A stretch of DNA of 64,000 nucleotides. Origin: Ulva prolifera (Eukaryota > Chlorophyta > Ulvophyceae > Ulvales > Ulvaceae). Within the stretch, counting starts at the first letter, position 1. Each line of letters begins with the position of its first letter. The notes under the pieces are model-generated. The model saw only the letters and a program-made list of their open reading frames with translations. It made no database searches and was not told the DNA's origin. The translations under genes were made by a program, and so were the position numbers. Location: assembly GCA_023078555.1 (NCBI GenBank), contig CM041199.1:4841315-4905314 (forward strand), in the 5' to 3' direction. Shown here one piece after another: positions 21,737 to 33,700 of the stretch.

Positions 21737-24146
21737 TGGCTGACGGGCTATGTGCCAGCTTGTGGGGGCATCGGCGGTGGTTGCTCTATGGCTTTGTAGG
21801 CCCACGATAATGTGAGCTGCGATGCCTGGCGCAGCTTGAAGAAGGGCAGTGTGTGGTCGCCTCAATGGCTGCCAGGGGCCACAGTGCCTTTCGTCTTCAG
21901 GGATTCTCATTTGGCTTCTTGTGCACACCATCTGGAGGCGATGAGCACGAAAGTTAAGGATTGGGAATTTGGTTTTGCTGGCACTCAACAAAGCTGCACA
22001 TGGGTATGTGGGCGCGGGGCTTGACAAGCATTGCTGGAGTCCGTGCAGTTGGAAATGGTTGGTTGCATATGCACAAAGGTCAAAGCTTTGGATTGAGGGG
22101 CAGAACTTTGCACCGGGTCCACTGGTAGAGCCTGATGTATGATGAACAATATGAACCTGTTCCATCATGATAGGGCTGGGTCAGCACAGCTCCAGATGAC
22201 GTTGAACCCAGACATGGCGAAGAAATCTCGAGGACTCTCACACATTTGAGTGGCAGGCAGGCGTGGTGATGTGGGTACAGTGGTCCACCTGGCAACACTG
22301 TCGATTGATACACAGCCTTGGCGCCGGTGATGGGTTTTTCTTTTGGGCGTGGTGGGTTTCGCGTGCGTGGGTGTCTATGTGTTTGCTTCGTCTGTTTCCT
22401 TTTTTCGCGGTGCTACCCGCCTTGCTGCCTTTGTCCTTGTAACACAGCCTTGGCACTACCTAGTCAAAGTTCCAAAACAAAATCAGGACAATGGTCATAG
22501 CAGAGAGAGGACTTGTGCGGTGATGTAGCTTGTCACAACTATGACGGTGTCACTGGTGCAAAAGCGTATGATGTGTTTTTGCTTAAAAAATCCGTTTTTT
22601 TTAGATTCCCCGAATTAATGGGGACCTCCCCAAACCTGAGATGCACAAGGTCAAGCAAAGTCGATCCGGATCTACACAACGCGGCATCGGCTGTACAGCA
22701 GTAAGCGATCTGTTGTTTACATGTGGAACCATTTCTGCGGTCTGCAGCAACTCAAAGATCATGACTCAGAGCAACTCGTTGAGTCACGAGGCATATTGCA
22801 CGTGACCTTGACAATCTGTTTCGTCTTGTCTCTCTCCCGACTTCAGATCTGCAGATTTAACCACCAATGTTTGGACTGTTCTCCTTTATCGCGCCAGCCC
22901 AGCTGTACACACGGCGTTCTGAAGTGCCCCTACATGGTGGTGTCTGACGATCAGCATGTGAGGCCCACTTGAAGAACCTTGTGAGGCCCAGCGACTCGAT
23001 CCGCAACTGGGCAGGCCTCTGGACGTGCAGGCAGGGTCGCTGCTAAGTAGGGCTGCTATTGGCAGTGCTCAGGTCACGGAATAACGCATGTTTACAATTG
23101 TGAATGTGAACCTGAACTATCAATTGCCTTTACGCTGATGTTACGATGGTTTCCAGTGCCAGATCGAAGCTTCATTTAGGCTCTGTACGCCTGATGTCAA
23201 CACATGACCATCAGAATGCGCCTTTGAACCGGCAGTGAGTGTTTTTTCTGATCTGAGGACTTCTGTTGGAAAATCGAAAGCCTGCGTGCAAATTCTCAAC
23301 ATTTATTGGCACTTTCCTGATATGTTTGTGGCGAAATTGCTGTAATCAGGGCCCATTGTGAGCCACTGGCAGCAGCCCTAGTAAGGTCCTTAGAGACCGT
23401 TTGACAGAATGACAGAAAGCAAGGAACAACAGCCCACAATCGTCGCAAGTGCCTTCCCCGTTTCGACTGGCGATGCTTCAGCAGCAGTCAGCACTTTAGA
23501 TCTGTACATGCACTGCCTTACTCTTTGGTCAGGACAGTGCATGTGCACCGGGCCAGGCAATGCCACCTGCAACGAGATGAGATGATGTCAACTTGAAGAC
23601 AATGATGTAGGCTGAAGCGTAGAATTGCTCGTCATTGTGAACATACGCCAGCACCGAATCGGACATGCTCTACATGCTGTTGCTGGTCACGCTCATGTCT
23701 TGCCTTCACATCCCTGGCCGCTCGTCGGAGACATCTCTGAGCGGCAGAATTAGCAGAGATAGGGCTGTGTATTTTATCACAGGTTAGCGCAGTCCTCAAA
23801 GCACCGTGAACGTGCCCCCGATACACACCGGAGCACCTGAGGTCACCCTTGCTCAGCGTATGTAGTACTGGTCCTCTCCTTGCGACGGGATTGCCAGGAC
23901 GGCTTGGAGCTTGATGGGATTTAGTTGACTATGATACGGAAATTCGTGTTTACACATTGTTCATGATATAGTCAACGTAGTCAGCGTTACATACACATCA
24001 GTAACAACAGATCTATTTGCATGGCAAGCGGCAGCTTTCAATGTGACTGAGACTGCAATATTTTCTAGTCAGATGGATAAGCACCCGTACGCGTGTGCTC
24101 GTGATCATTGCTGATTTGTTTCTTCGCTTCGTCCAGCTGACAGAGC
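21737..24146. other. Intergenic region with a LINE 3' fragment
   Basis: About 2.4 kb separate GRDP copy 2 from the next gene. Apart from the LINE tail at 22323-22441 I recognise nothing. Open frames here are short and without motifs. The segment is less GC-rich than the exons around it. Confidence 0.5.
22323..22441 (+). mobile_element. LINE 3' end, severely 5'-truncated, 13-bp TSD
   Basis: This 119-bp piece ends in GGTGCTACCCGCCTTGCTGC and then TTTGTCCTTGTA, matching the 3' end of the element at 835-2249. A perfect 13-bp direct repeat ACACAGCCTTGGC flanks it (22310-22322 and 22442-22454). This is the classic product of an aborted target-primed insertion. Confidence 0.9.
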
Positions 24147-27100
24147 ATGGCACCGAAAGCGAAGGGGAAACCGGGGTCTCCAGGCCTGCTGATATCTTGC
24201 CCCGATGATGGATCTCCGCCAGATTGCAGCCTGCTGCTCAGCGCGCTCCAGAGCGAGGCAGGAGAACAGGCTTCGGCAGTGCTAAGCTCGCTGCAGCAGC
24301 TCCCCATCACCGCGGCAACGTCGGTGTGATTCGCTTCCCTATCCACGTTCACTGCCGATACTACAGTCAGGATGCGCAACAACTGCGGCTGGTATCTGCA
24401 GGCCGCACTCCTGTCTTCCGGCATTCCAACTGCGCTGCTGGAAGCTATAAAACGCGAACAGCTGTCTGGATGGGAAGGCACCCAGGAGGTCTTTCTTCGC
24501 ACAGCTAGCGTGCTGGTGCGATGGCGAGGCTCCATTCTGAAACGCTTGTCCATTGTCGATGGCCTCCAAATATGCATCAGCTGTTTAGCTGAATGGGCGG
24601 CAGTGGCAAATCAGGCTGTGCCAAAGCCAGCTGAAGACCCTGCACCAGTCTCACCAGCCAAGGCAAAGAAGGGTGCTCCCCCTCCCGAGCCTCCGAAACC
24701 TCCAGGACCGCCTCCCGCAGCTTTAGCTGCAGCTATCACCTGGCTTGCAGCAGCAGCACGTTCGTCATATATTGCGGCATCCTGGTTGGCATCGACTCGA
24801 GCTGCACAGTACATCTTGTTGCTGCGGCACAGCAGCACAGAAGTGCTCCAAGCAAGCATGAGCCTGCTCTCAGCTCTGCAACAGTCAGGAACCATGCGAT
24901 CAGCCCTGGTGCAGGTGCGATCTGCAACAACATCAGCCACCTGAATCTATTGCAAGCTAAACAAATGCTTTGACACCCTGTCCAGGCCGCAGTGGTTGTG
25001 CATAGCATCAGCTCATTACTGCAGTGCGTGCCATTTTCATGTTGTCCCACATAGTGATTTGAAGGAGATTCTGGCAGGAAGGATCTCGATTGTTGCATCG
25101 AGGCCGAGTGCAAGCACATCCCTCTGTATCGCAGCACCATCATGGAGGCATTTGCAAGTACGAGAGTCAAAACAAATTTGTATTGCTGTGGCATTTTCTG
25201 ATGCAGTCCCAACTCCACGAATTGCCACACAAGCCATGACCTGTCAGAGCATTCACACCTATAGCCGCTGTGTCCGTACCCCGTGTGACAAGAGGCCTTC
25301 CTTTCTGTGTGCTTGTACCTGTTCCACATCTACACAACGCGACAAAAGCAACTCCGTGCATGCAGGATGGAGTGTCGATCTACTTATGGAGACTCATTGA
25401 GAACGCCCAAACAAACGCAATTCCCCAGGGCGTATTCGTCCAGGCAAGCCACCTGCTCGCCAGCTTCGTCGAGCACAGGGGCTCGACAGCATGCCTAGAC
25501 CTCTACGATGAGCACGCTGTGCCGCGACTGGTGAACATGCTCACTCAGCCAGGCACCGGCGTCGCCCGGACGGAGGCCGGCGAGGCGTACCACAACTCTG
25601 TGGCTGAGGGGCAGCCACCACCGCCGCTGACAGCCGCTGATGTGGAGGAGCAGCAGGCGGTCGCGCGACTGCTTGCTGCAGCTGTCTCCGCTCACGCCCT
25701 CTGCTGTGAGCAGGTGCGTGCGTGTCCCCATGTATTCGATTGAGCTGTCAGCGTTCCTCGGACTCAGGCTCGCTGGAGCTTGCAGGCAGTGTATCATTCG
25801 CCAACATGCTTCCGTCGCGGTACACACGGAGGCGCCGCGCTATCCTGCTACTTGCGTTATTGCATTCAGCTTGTTGTTATTTGTGTTTGTTTTCATCCGG
25901 CTGCAAAAGTCTTGTCTCGAGGCATGCTGTTGTGGATTTCTTTGATTGGGGACTGACAGATGGGAGAGACACACTCACCGATGTCTAGAGCCCCATCGCG
26001 TTGCGTCCACGTGTGCAGGCTGTTCAGTGCGGGCTCGGCCATGCATTGGGCTCTCTGCTGCCCGCTCCACAGTCCGTCCAGGCCCTCCAGGCAGAGATTG
26101 ACTCCCTGCCGGTGCCGCCGTGCACGCCCCTGCCGCCCCGGCCGGCTTGCTGCGATCCGGAGGGTGAGGGTAGTGACCCGGGCGCCGTGCCAGACGCGGC
26201 GCCGGAGTCCGCGGACCGCCGCATGCTGTCGTTCCAGTCCAACGCCTCGGCCACGGGGCCCGCGCTCGCCGGCGCGGCCTCCCTCGCGAGCAACGCCTCG
26301 CGCCGGTCCTCCCGCCGCGGCTCCCGCCGCGCCCGCAGCTTCCGCGGCGTCGGTGGCGAGAGCCGCGGCGGCGGCCAGGAGGCGGCGGAGGCGGGGGGGC
26401 CCAACCCCGGCGCGCAGGGGGCCGCCTCCCCGGCGGCCACATACGCACCGGCGCCGTTCGACGGCGCACCAGGAGCGGCGGCCTTGCCTCCGCGGACGCT
26501 CCTGGCGGCGCCGGAGGCGTGGCGTGCGCTGCAGCGGCTGCCGGCGGCACCGACACGCGTCGCGGAGGTGCTTGCGGCGTGCCTGCAGATGCTGCGTGCT
26601 GTGCTGGCCCATGAGAGCGTGGCAGCGTGGGCGCAGGCGGAGCTGTGGCCGCAGCGGTCTCCTCAAGAGTGCGCCGCACCTGTGCCTCGAAGATTATCTT
26701 CTCTCACTGTGGCTGCCGTTTTCTGCGCGTTTCTCCTTTCCTTGAATACACTGGGCCCTTCTCTCCTGACAAATCGGTCGTCTGGTTGTTCATGTTTCGA
26801 TGAGCCGCCCTTTGCGACACAGCCATGCAGACACAGACAGCAGCAATTGCAACATCTATCGCATTGTCTGGGGGTTGTGCAGCAAGGTGCAAAGCAGAAG
26901 GCCATAGCTCGCGTGGTGTTTGTAGATGGGGGGTCCTGCTCTGCTGCCTCTGCTTCCCGGCTCTTCGTGTCACACCTCTGCCGCAGCCAGACGCCACGCC
27001 ACATCCACCACCGGAAGCAGCAGCTCCAGCAAAATCCGCCGCCGGCAAAGGCGGGAAAGGAAAGGGCAAGCAGGCTGCAGAGGAGGACGCGCCCCCACCC

Positions 27101-29733
27101 CCCCTCGAGCTGCCCCCCCTGCTGCCCCCCTTCGCCCCTCCGGTGCGCGAAGCCGCGCTGCGCACGCTTGAAGAGGCGACGTCTGATGCCGACATCATGG
27201 ACCTGCTCCGGCGGGGGTGCCTGATGCATGCACTTACTGCATGCATGCTGCCGGAGGAGGGCATGCACGAGGACGTCGTGACTGCGGCGGCCCCGCTGCT
27301 CGCGAGGTCTGTGAACATCATGGTGCGGCGCCCTCTGGACAGGTAGCTAGAGGTTGGAGGGGAGATGCATGCAGCGGGCCAGATTGTTGCTACTTTCTTT
27401 GTTCTGGAAAAGGTTCAATGTGAGGTTGTGGCCGAAGGAGCGTGTCCTCCTGTGCTTCCCCAGGCCCTCCTGCCTTGCAGCAACATGCAACTGCATTCGA
27501 CTCGGCGTGTCACTTTGGGCTGCTGTGTTCTACACATCCCGCTTCAGGCATGAGCTGACAGCAGGGGTGACCACTGCAGCGGCCGTGCGGGGGCTGACTA
27601 TCAGCAGAATGCCTCAAAAAGTCTAGGCTGATCGCCCTCTGCCTCTCGGTGTGCCTGCCAATGGCTACCCCTGTGAGGCCAGACAGTCCCACAGCGGCCA
27701 CTGCAGGATGGCGTGGGGTGTTGTGGCCTGCTAGCGCTGACGAATGCTGACATACGGCTTGCGGCGGCGGCTGTGCCGGAGACAGGATATGTGCACTCCT
27801 TAGGAAGGCTGACATTGGCTCGCTACGTGCGATTTGCAATGCATGATGTGATGTTTGTGCGGGCGGACACGTCTCCTTGACATGGACACGTTTGGTGCTG
27901 TGCTGCTGGACACGCAGCCGCGCTGCTGCTTATGCGACCGCGCTGGGAAGTACCCAAGAAAACTGCCGCGCACGTGTGCATGTGTACTGGAGAGGGGTGC
28001 CTGTGGCGAGTGCTAGCGGGTCATAGTGGCTGGAGCCTGTGCGCATGCCGGGGTTGCTTTTGCAGCCAGCGCATTGGAGTGAAGGTCCGTGGAGCAGGTC
28101 TTCTGCTCAAGAGAAGCTCTCAAATGACGATGGAACACGGGTCAACACGGAGGCAGCGCGTGAGCTAGGAGCATACGTGGTCGCAACAAAGGGCCAACAC
28201 ACGTATGCACAGGCCCCAGCTTCCTGAGCAACGGGCTGAGAATTCACCACTCGTCTCACGGCATCTCACGACACCGCGCCTAGGTGGCACCGCCCGCCCC
28301 TGGCCGTAGTCATGTGTGTGGCAGTCTTGCATGCATGACGGCCATGCAAGGACACCTGGGTGATGTGTGTGGTGCCTGCAGGTGGACTACGCCAAGCAGC
28401 GTGCTGAGTACTGCGCTGCGGTGGCAGAGGCATTCAAGTGGCAGGAGGCCATCCTCGGCCCGGCAGAGGGCCGCGGCGCCTCCCCCACCGATGCGGCCGC
28501 CACGCCTCCTGGCTCACCCTTGGCCTCCGCTGGTGGTGCGACTCGACTTGTCATGTCTCCCACGCATGGCGTGAGCTCTCCGGCATGGCGTAACATGACA
28601 CGGGCGATCGACACTCCTTGGATAGAATGTAAAGTAAAGTAAATCTAAATTTACCGAGCCGTATCCTATTGGACATTGAAAACTCCGAATTAACGGGACC
28701 ACATTTGCCGAAGGGGTAAGCCACCTGGAAACCCCCCCCAGACGACCGTACGCAACTCACAGGGCCTCCTCCTGTGCTAAGCGAGGTGGTCACGTGCGGC
28801 CGTTTCGATTCCCCAAAGCGCACGCAGAATCGAACCCACGACCTCCTGAAACGGAGGGGGTAGCTTTTAATCCGTCCTCAACCCATTGGACCCATGATGT
28901 TTTCAGCACTCTACGGGATACGGATTGAAGTGGCAGCTGTGGCAGTGTCTTGGCATTGAAGGGTTGGGGAGACATACTCACCCAAGGAAACAATGGGTGT
29001 TTAAGGCCGGGCTTTGGTTACAAGATCTGGATCATATGTGCTTGCAGGTCTCTCGGCGGAACAGTCAACTTCGTTCTCGCGGGCAAACAAGTCCCGCCGC
29101 AGCCGCAGCACGGCCCGAAAGGCCTCCCCCTCCGCCGCCAGCCGCTGCCCGGTGACGCTTCCAGCGATCCCTGAGCCCATCCCACCGCCCGCATATGCCC
29201 GCAACCTCGTCTCGGCAGCCGCCCAGGCCGCGGCGGGCCTGCCGGTGACCATGCATGCGTTTGCACCGGTAGCCATGGTGTCCACAGGTAGTCTGGATGC
29301 GTCCGCGGAAAAAGGTGACATGGATCTGGATGGTGGCGATGGAGCGGGAGAGAGTGGACCTACTGGAATGGCTGTCAAAGTGGAAGAACAGGTGGCGGAG
29401 AGCAGCGGTGGGACAGTTGCAAGTGGATGTTTGGGTGCACGGGGGTGCGCCGGTGGTGGCTATGGCCCGGGCGCACGCTTCGAAGTTGCACGCGCCGCGA
29501 TGGCGGTGACACTGGAGGAGTGGAAGCCTCCACCGCGGCCGCCGCTGGACGCGCCGCCGGCGACGCCACCGCCTGAGCCGCTGCCGGTGAATGGCTACCT
29601 GTGGACCGCCCTCGGCAAGACGGCGATGGTCATGGACGGGCTGGACCTGAGCCCAGATAAGCTGCAGCAGCTCGAGGCTCTGGCTGCAGCGCGGGGTGGT
29701 GGTGGCGGCGATGACGCGGTGGCGGCGGAGTGA
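24147..29733 (+). CDS. Large unrecognised protein, possible ARM-like repeats
   Basis: Provisional exons: 24147-24323 (ATG at 24147), 24402-24914, ~24986-25026, 25366-25713, 26019-26668, one exon ending 27322, 28382-~28535, 29048-29733 (stop). Some joins near 25.0 kb and 26.7-27.0 kb do not yet agree in phase, so an exon may be missing there. The start is basic (MAPKAKGKPGSPG). Exons 2-4 are helical and leucine/alanine-rich, with segments such as ASHLLASFVEHRGSTACL and HAVPRLVNML that look armadillo-like. A Pro-rich linker, an Arg/Ser-rich stretch (RRSSRRGSRRARSFRG), a basic GKGGKGKGK patch and an acidic, Gly-rich C-terminus follow. I do not recognise the family. A SINE sits in the last intron. 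Confidence 0.65.
28629..28893 (-). mobile_element. tRNA-derived SINE, near full length (copy A)
   Basis: Read on the minus strand, it starts GGGTCCAATGGGTTGAGGAC and has a tRNA-like head with an anticodon-arm-like stem (CCTCC/GGAGG) and a B box GGTTCGATTCT. A unique body follows, and it ends in TTTAC repeats. It is about 85-90% identical to 57217-57482. It lies in the last intron of the 24147-29733 gene, antisense to it. It is best read as a Pol III-type SINE rather than a working tRNA, because the acceptor arm is not paired. Confidence 0.88.
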
Positions 29734-30238
29734 AGGCGGTGAACGTATCTCATATGGGCCAGGCTGCGGACGCAGGCGGTCTGAGTTGCACCTGGTATAT
29801 ACCGAAACAAAACCACCTTCATTAAGAGCTGTTTGCTGTGTTGGTCATTATATGGTGTGGTCAGTAGACGTTAATGATGCTGTAGCCCTTGCGGGATCCA
29901 CATGCGGTCAGATCAGCGGCCCCATCTGCAAGGGCGGATGGTGACTTGGGCGGGCTGCTTGTGTGCACCTCTGGCCACACTGAGGGGCTGGATTGATGCG
30001 CTGTCATGTGGGTTTTGGAGAGGCTGTCGCTGGCCCTATATCAGGAGTGAGAGCGTCTTTACATTAATCGAGTGGAGTGTGTCTGCCACAAGACGTGTGT
30101 TGGTATTGAATGAAGCAGAGGGCAAAGCAGAGGGTATGTTTGCTAGATGTATCCTGCATGTGAGGTGATGTGCACATATGAGCATGGACTTGGGATGTTT
30201 ACCTGGTAGCTATCTTGTGCATCAATTATGAGGATGAT
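29734..30238. other. Intergenic, nothing recognised
   Basis: About 500 bases follow the stop of the unknown gene. I see no domain-bearing frame and no repeat shared with the rest of the window. Confidence 0.4.
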
Positions 30239-30529
30239 CTACTTCACCGTCAACCCGTCAAAGCAATCATTTGGAGTATGGAACTGGTGCAATGAGCGTG
30301 AAGGTGCAGCACATGAGAGGAGCTCTGCAACACATCGAAATGGCACTGGGCCGGCGTAATTGATGCTGCCATCTGTCGATGATAGATGTGGCCACAAGTG
30401 CTTAGGTTCCGTCGTTGGCACTGCTTTGTGAGGCGTTCTTGCGATCACACCTTGCACATTGCCCCAAGCCATGTTTGCGGTGAAGCTAGAATCGCTGTTA
30501 CTTGGAGGCGCGTCTGGTGAAGTCGACAT
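30239..30529 (-). CDS. Hypothetical 96-residue protein
   Basis: A single uninterrupted frame runs from an ATG at 30529 to a stop at 30239. The start is MSTSPDAPPSNSDSSFTANM, Ser/Pro-rich, with no transmembrane segment or known motif. It is divergent from the SF1-like gene, whose ATG lies 194 bases away, so the two could share a promoter region. The length is modest, so a chance frame is possible. Confidence 0.4.
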   Translation of the reverse strand: MSTSPDAPPSNSDSSFTANMAWGNVQGVIARTPHKAVPTTEPKHLWPHLSSTDGSINYAGPVPFRCVAELLSCAAPSRSLHQFHTPNDCFDGLTVK

Positions 30530-30722
30530 GTTTGTGGAAGTAGCATTTGCTCATCGAACAGCAGCCATCGCGGCCGATTGAACTATCAGTGATACTTTGT
30601 GTGAGTGAAATTGAAAGCAGCGTTAGCCTATTGTGGTTGTCATCTCGAATCGTGTCTGCATCAGCTTTAGCATGGCATGAGAGGGTGTCCTTTGGTCAGA
30701 GCCGTGAAGCATCGGAAGCACG

Positions 30723-33700
30723 ATGGCGGAAGCTGGCATTTCTGAATTCAGATCATCGTGTGTGTGGGGCCCTGAGACAGATGCAGGCTCACGTATATAC
30801 GAAAGCCTGCAGCAAGAACGAGCCAACGCTGCAGATGCCGGCACCGCAAAACCGGCCAAGCGCAGGCGCACCAAGTGGGGCCCACAAGCAACAGACCAGC
30901 CCGTCATTGTGCCCAAAGTTTCGGGCATCGAGCTGCCACGGAATCTGGCGATCCTCGCTACCGCCCTTGATGTTGGATGCTTGGAGCTGCAGTACGACCT
31001 TCTGCAGGCGCGTCTCCTTCCATCCTGTCTGTGCTCTTCTCGAAAGGTACAATACGTATTCGTTACTCTTGAGCGCTGATTGCATGCCTTGATGTGGATT
31101 CTTCAAGTAAGCGCCCGGACTGCGCTTGTGGTTGGTCTACAGACGCGGTGACACTCAGCGCGGCATTCATCTCATGCACATAGTGCTGTAAGTAGCTGTT
31201 CTTGCAGACAAATAATCGTATCAACCTGATGGATCAAGGCTTGTGGACATGGGAAGGGTTTGAGGGCGAACCACGCCCTGCTCCTGAGCCAGCTGAGCAA
31301 CCTCAGGCACAGGACGCCAAGCAGCGCACGGCTCGGTACAGAGAGCAGCTCGTGATCCAGAAAAATGAGATCATTCGGGACCTTATTCGAGCCAACCCAG
31401 CGTATCAGCCTCCTGCTGGCTGGCGGCCTCCGGTGCACACCAGGAAGGTTGACCTGGAAGCACATAAACACAGAAACTGTGTTGCCCTTATCATTGGCAG
31501 CGGTGGAAGCACGAAACGAGACCTGGAGGCAAAAACTGGCGCCAAAATTTTCATACGGTGCGCCACATCACACTGGATGGCCCCACCTCCAGCCTGTTTC
31601 CAATGACGCCCTATCACATCTTTGTCACATGATTCTATCACCTCGTGCTTACCAGTTGTGCTGCTTCCTATGCTCCCTCCGCTTCTCTGATCTCAAGAGT
31701 AAGCCGACCGCGGTGCGCTCAGTCCTGCTGGCGCTGTCAGTTTCTGGCTGCACCACCAACCCAGGTCTGGTGGGTCTGTGGGTCCCAACCCAGGTCTGCC
31801 CAATTCAGAGACAGCACCGCCATATCCTTTGTATTTGCAGAGGAGACGCTGGCCCGCAGAACATGCGGGGACACCGGCCAAACACACACCGGCCCTCTGT
31901 CCCCGAAGAGCCTCTCCATGTCTACATCTCAGCAGACAACCAGGCCGCCGTTGACCAGGCCGCCGAGCTCATCCAGAAGATCCTCGAGCCACCACCTCAG
32001 CCAGCAGCCATCACCTCCGCCGCAAACGGCAGCGCCGCCACGGCCGCTGGCGCGGGGGCAGCCCCTGCGGCCTCGGTGGACGGGCCAAGCTCGCCCGCGG
32101 ACGCGCAGGCGGGGGGCGCGGCAGCAGCGGCTGCGGCGGCCGCCACAGTGCGGGCCAAGCTTGGGGCAGCGGGCGGCGCTGCTGCAGCTGGCTCAGGAGT
32201 AAACGGCGCGGCATCGGCTGCGGGTGGGGCCGGGGGCGAGTGGCAGTGGAGCAAGGGGGCCGCGCAGGCAGGGGAGGGCGATGCCGGCGCTGCCGCTGCT
32301 GCCGATGGTGCGATAAACGCTTGCCAGATTTCTGCACTGTATGGTGTACTGTTCTGGCCCATTGGTCTGGCCTATTGCGAATGTCCCCATGTGATTATTT
32401 CACGCACATGACGGTCTCGATGTGCCTCCCGCATGCACATGACATGTACCTCCCGCATGCACATGTTTGCCATGCCAGGTATGGCCCGTGTGGCATACTC
32501 TCTGGCGCGTGTGTGTATGTGACCCCGGAGGACCCAAAGTAGCTCTCCGCCTCGGGTCTTAGCAGCAGGCTCCTCAGCAGCAGAGGACAGCCTGGCCGTG
32601 AGTCTCTGTAGCAACTGTAGCCGGGGCATGGCAGCGTGCAGCTTGGTTGCTGTTGCATACGACTTGCATCTGCGCAGGATGCAGCCGTGAGGTAACTGCA
32701 GCCACCTTGAGCTCAGCAAACATCTGGTGAGGTCCACGCAGACGTGGAACCAGAGCATTCCCTCATCCTGGTGTTGACCCACCATCTCCACCGCCCTCTG
32801 CAGATCTCTGCCGGCCCTCCCTCCTGTGACAGGAGCCCGTGGGTGTGCAGGCGCAGCGGCCCATCACTCCGTGCAGCAGTTCTTCAGCGACCTCAACGGC
32901 GGCGGCGGCGCCGCGGCGGCCGCCGACGCCGCGGCGCCCCCGGCCGCGCACGGCCGCGCCGGCGACCCCAACTGCAAGCTGTTCGTCGGGCAGCTGCCGC
33001 CGGCGATGACCGACGGCGCGCTGCGGGGGCTGTTCAGCCACTACGGCCTCGTGACGGAGGCCGAGGTGATGCGCAACCGCGAGACCGGCGCGAGCCGCAT
33101 GTTTGCGTTTGTGCACATGGCGGCGCCGGAGCAGGCGGCGGCCGCGATCGCAGCGCTCAACGGCTTCATGATGGAGGGCCGGCAGCTGCTCGTGTCCGTC
33201 AAGGTGCGCGTGCATCGTGGCCTCCTGATGTGCGCAACTGCATTCTCGGCGAGGGCAGCGCCCGCGGACAGCGCGGTCCCCACCACCTGGGGCCTCCCAC
33301 TATAGGAGCTTGCTGGCTGCACTCTCCCCAGCACTCTCCCTAGCATGTCCGCATTATTTCGTTTGCCTTAGCAGCTGGCTTCAATTGGAGCCGCATCATA
33401 TGCTTGGTGCCGTGGACCACTCGGTGGTGTCGCTCTCAGTGGCTACAGGTGGCGCGGGTGCACAGTCACAGGCCACATGCATGCTGTCATGGCTTTCTTG
33501 CCGGTAGCATCCACATGTGGGTGGTTCGGCAGCGGGCACCGATAGCATGCGGACGATGGCTTGCTGCCGAGGAACCCACGATCTGTGCGATTGCCCCCAT
33601 TGCTGCAGTGATGATGCCACAGCTGCATGTGCAACTGCTAGAATCGGTGATGTTGCATGCATGTACGCGTCCTCACCCGTACGCGTCACGTGTTCAGGGG

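Noticed and set aside
21074-22168. 364-codon minus-strand frame over the GRDP copy 2 tail
   Set aside because: It is Val/Ala/Thr-rich antisense of the Gly-Asp repeats. The plus-strand exon joins in frame with nine others.
28816-28893. tRNA gene on the minus strand
   Set aside because: The B box and an anticodon-like arm are present, but the acceptor arm is unpaired and the sequence continues into a repeated body with a TTTAC tail, so it is the head of a SINE.
32421-32465. Direct repeat CCTCCCGCATGCACATG as a regulatory element
   Set aside because: It has two copies only, inside an SF1 intron made of TGCATG-type simple sequence. It is probably slippage.
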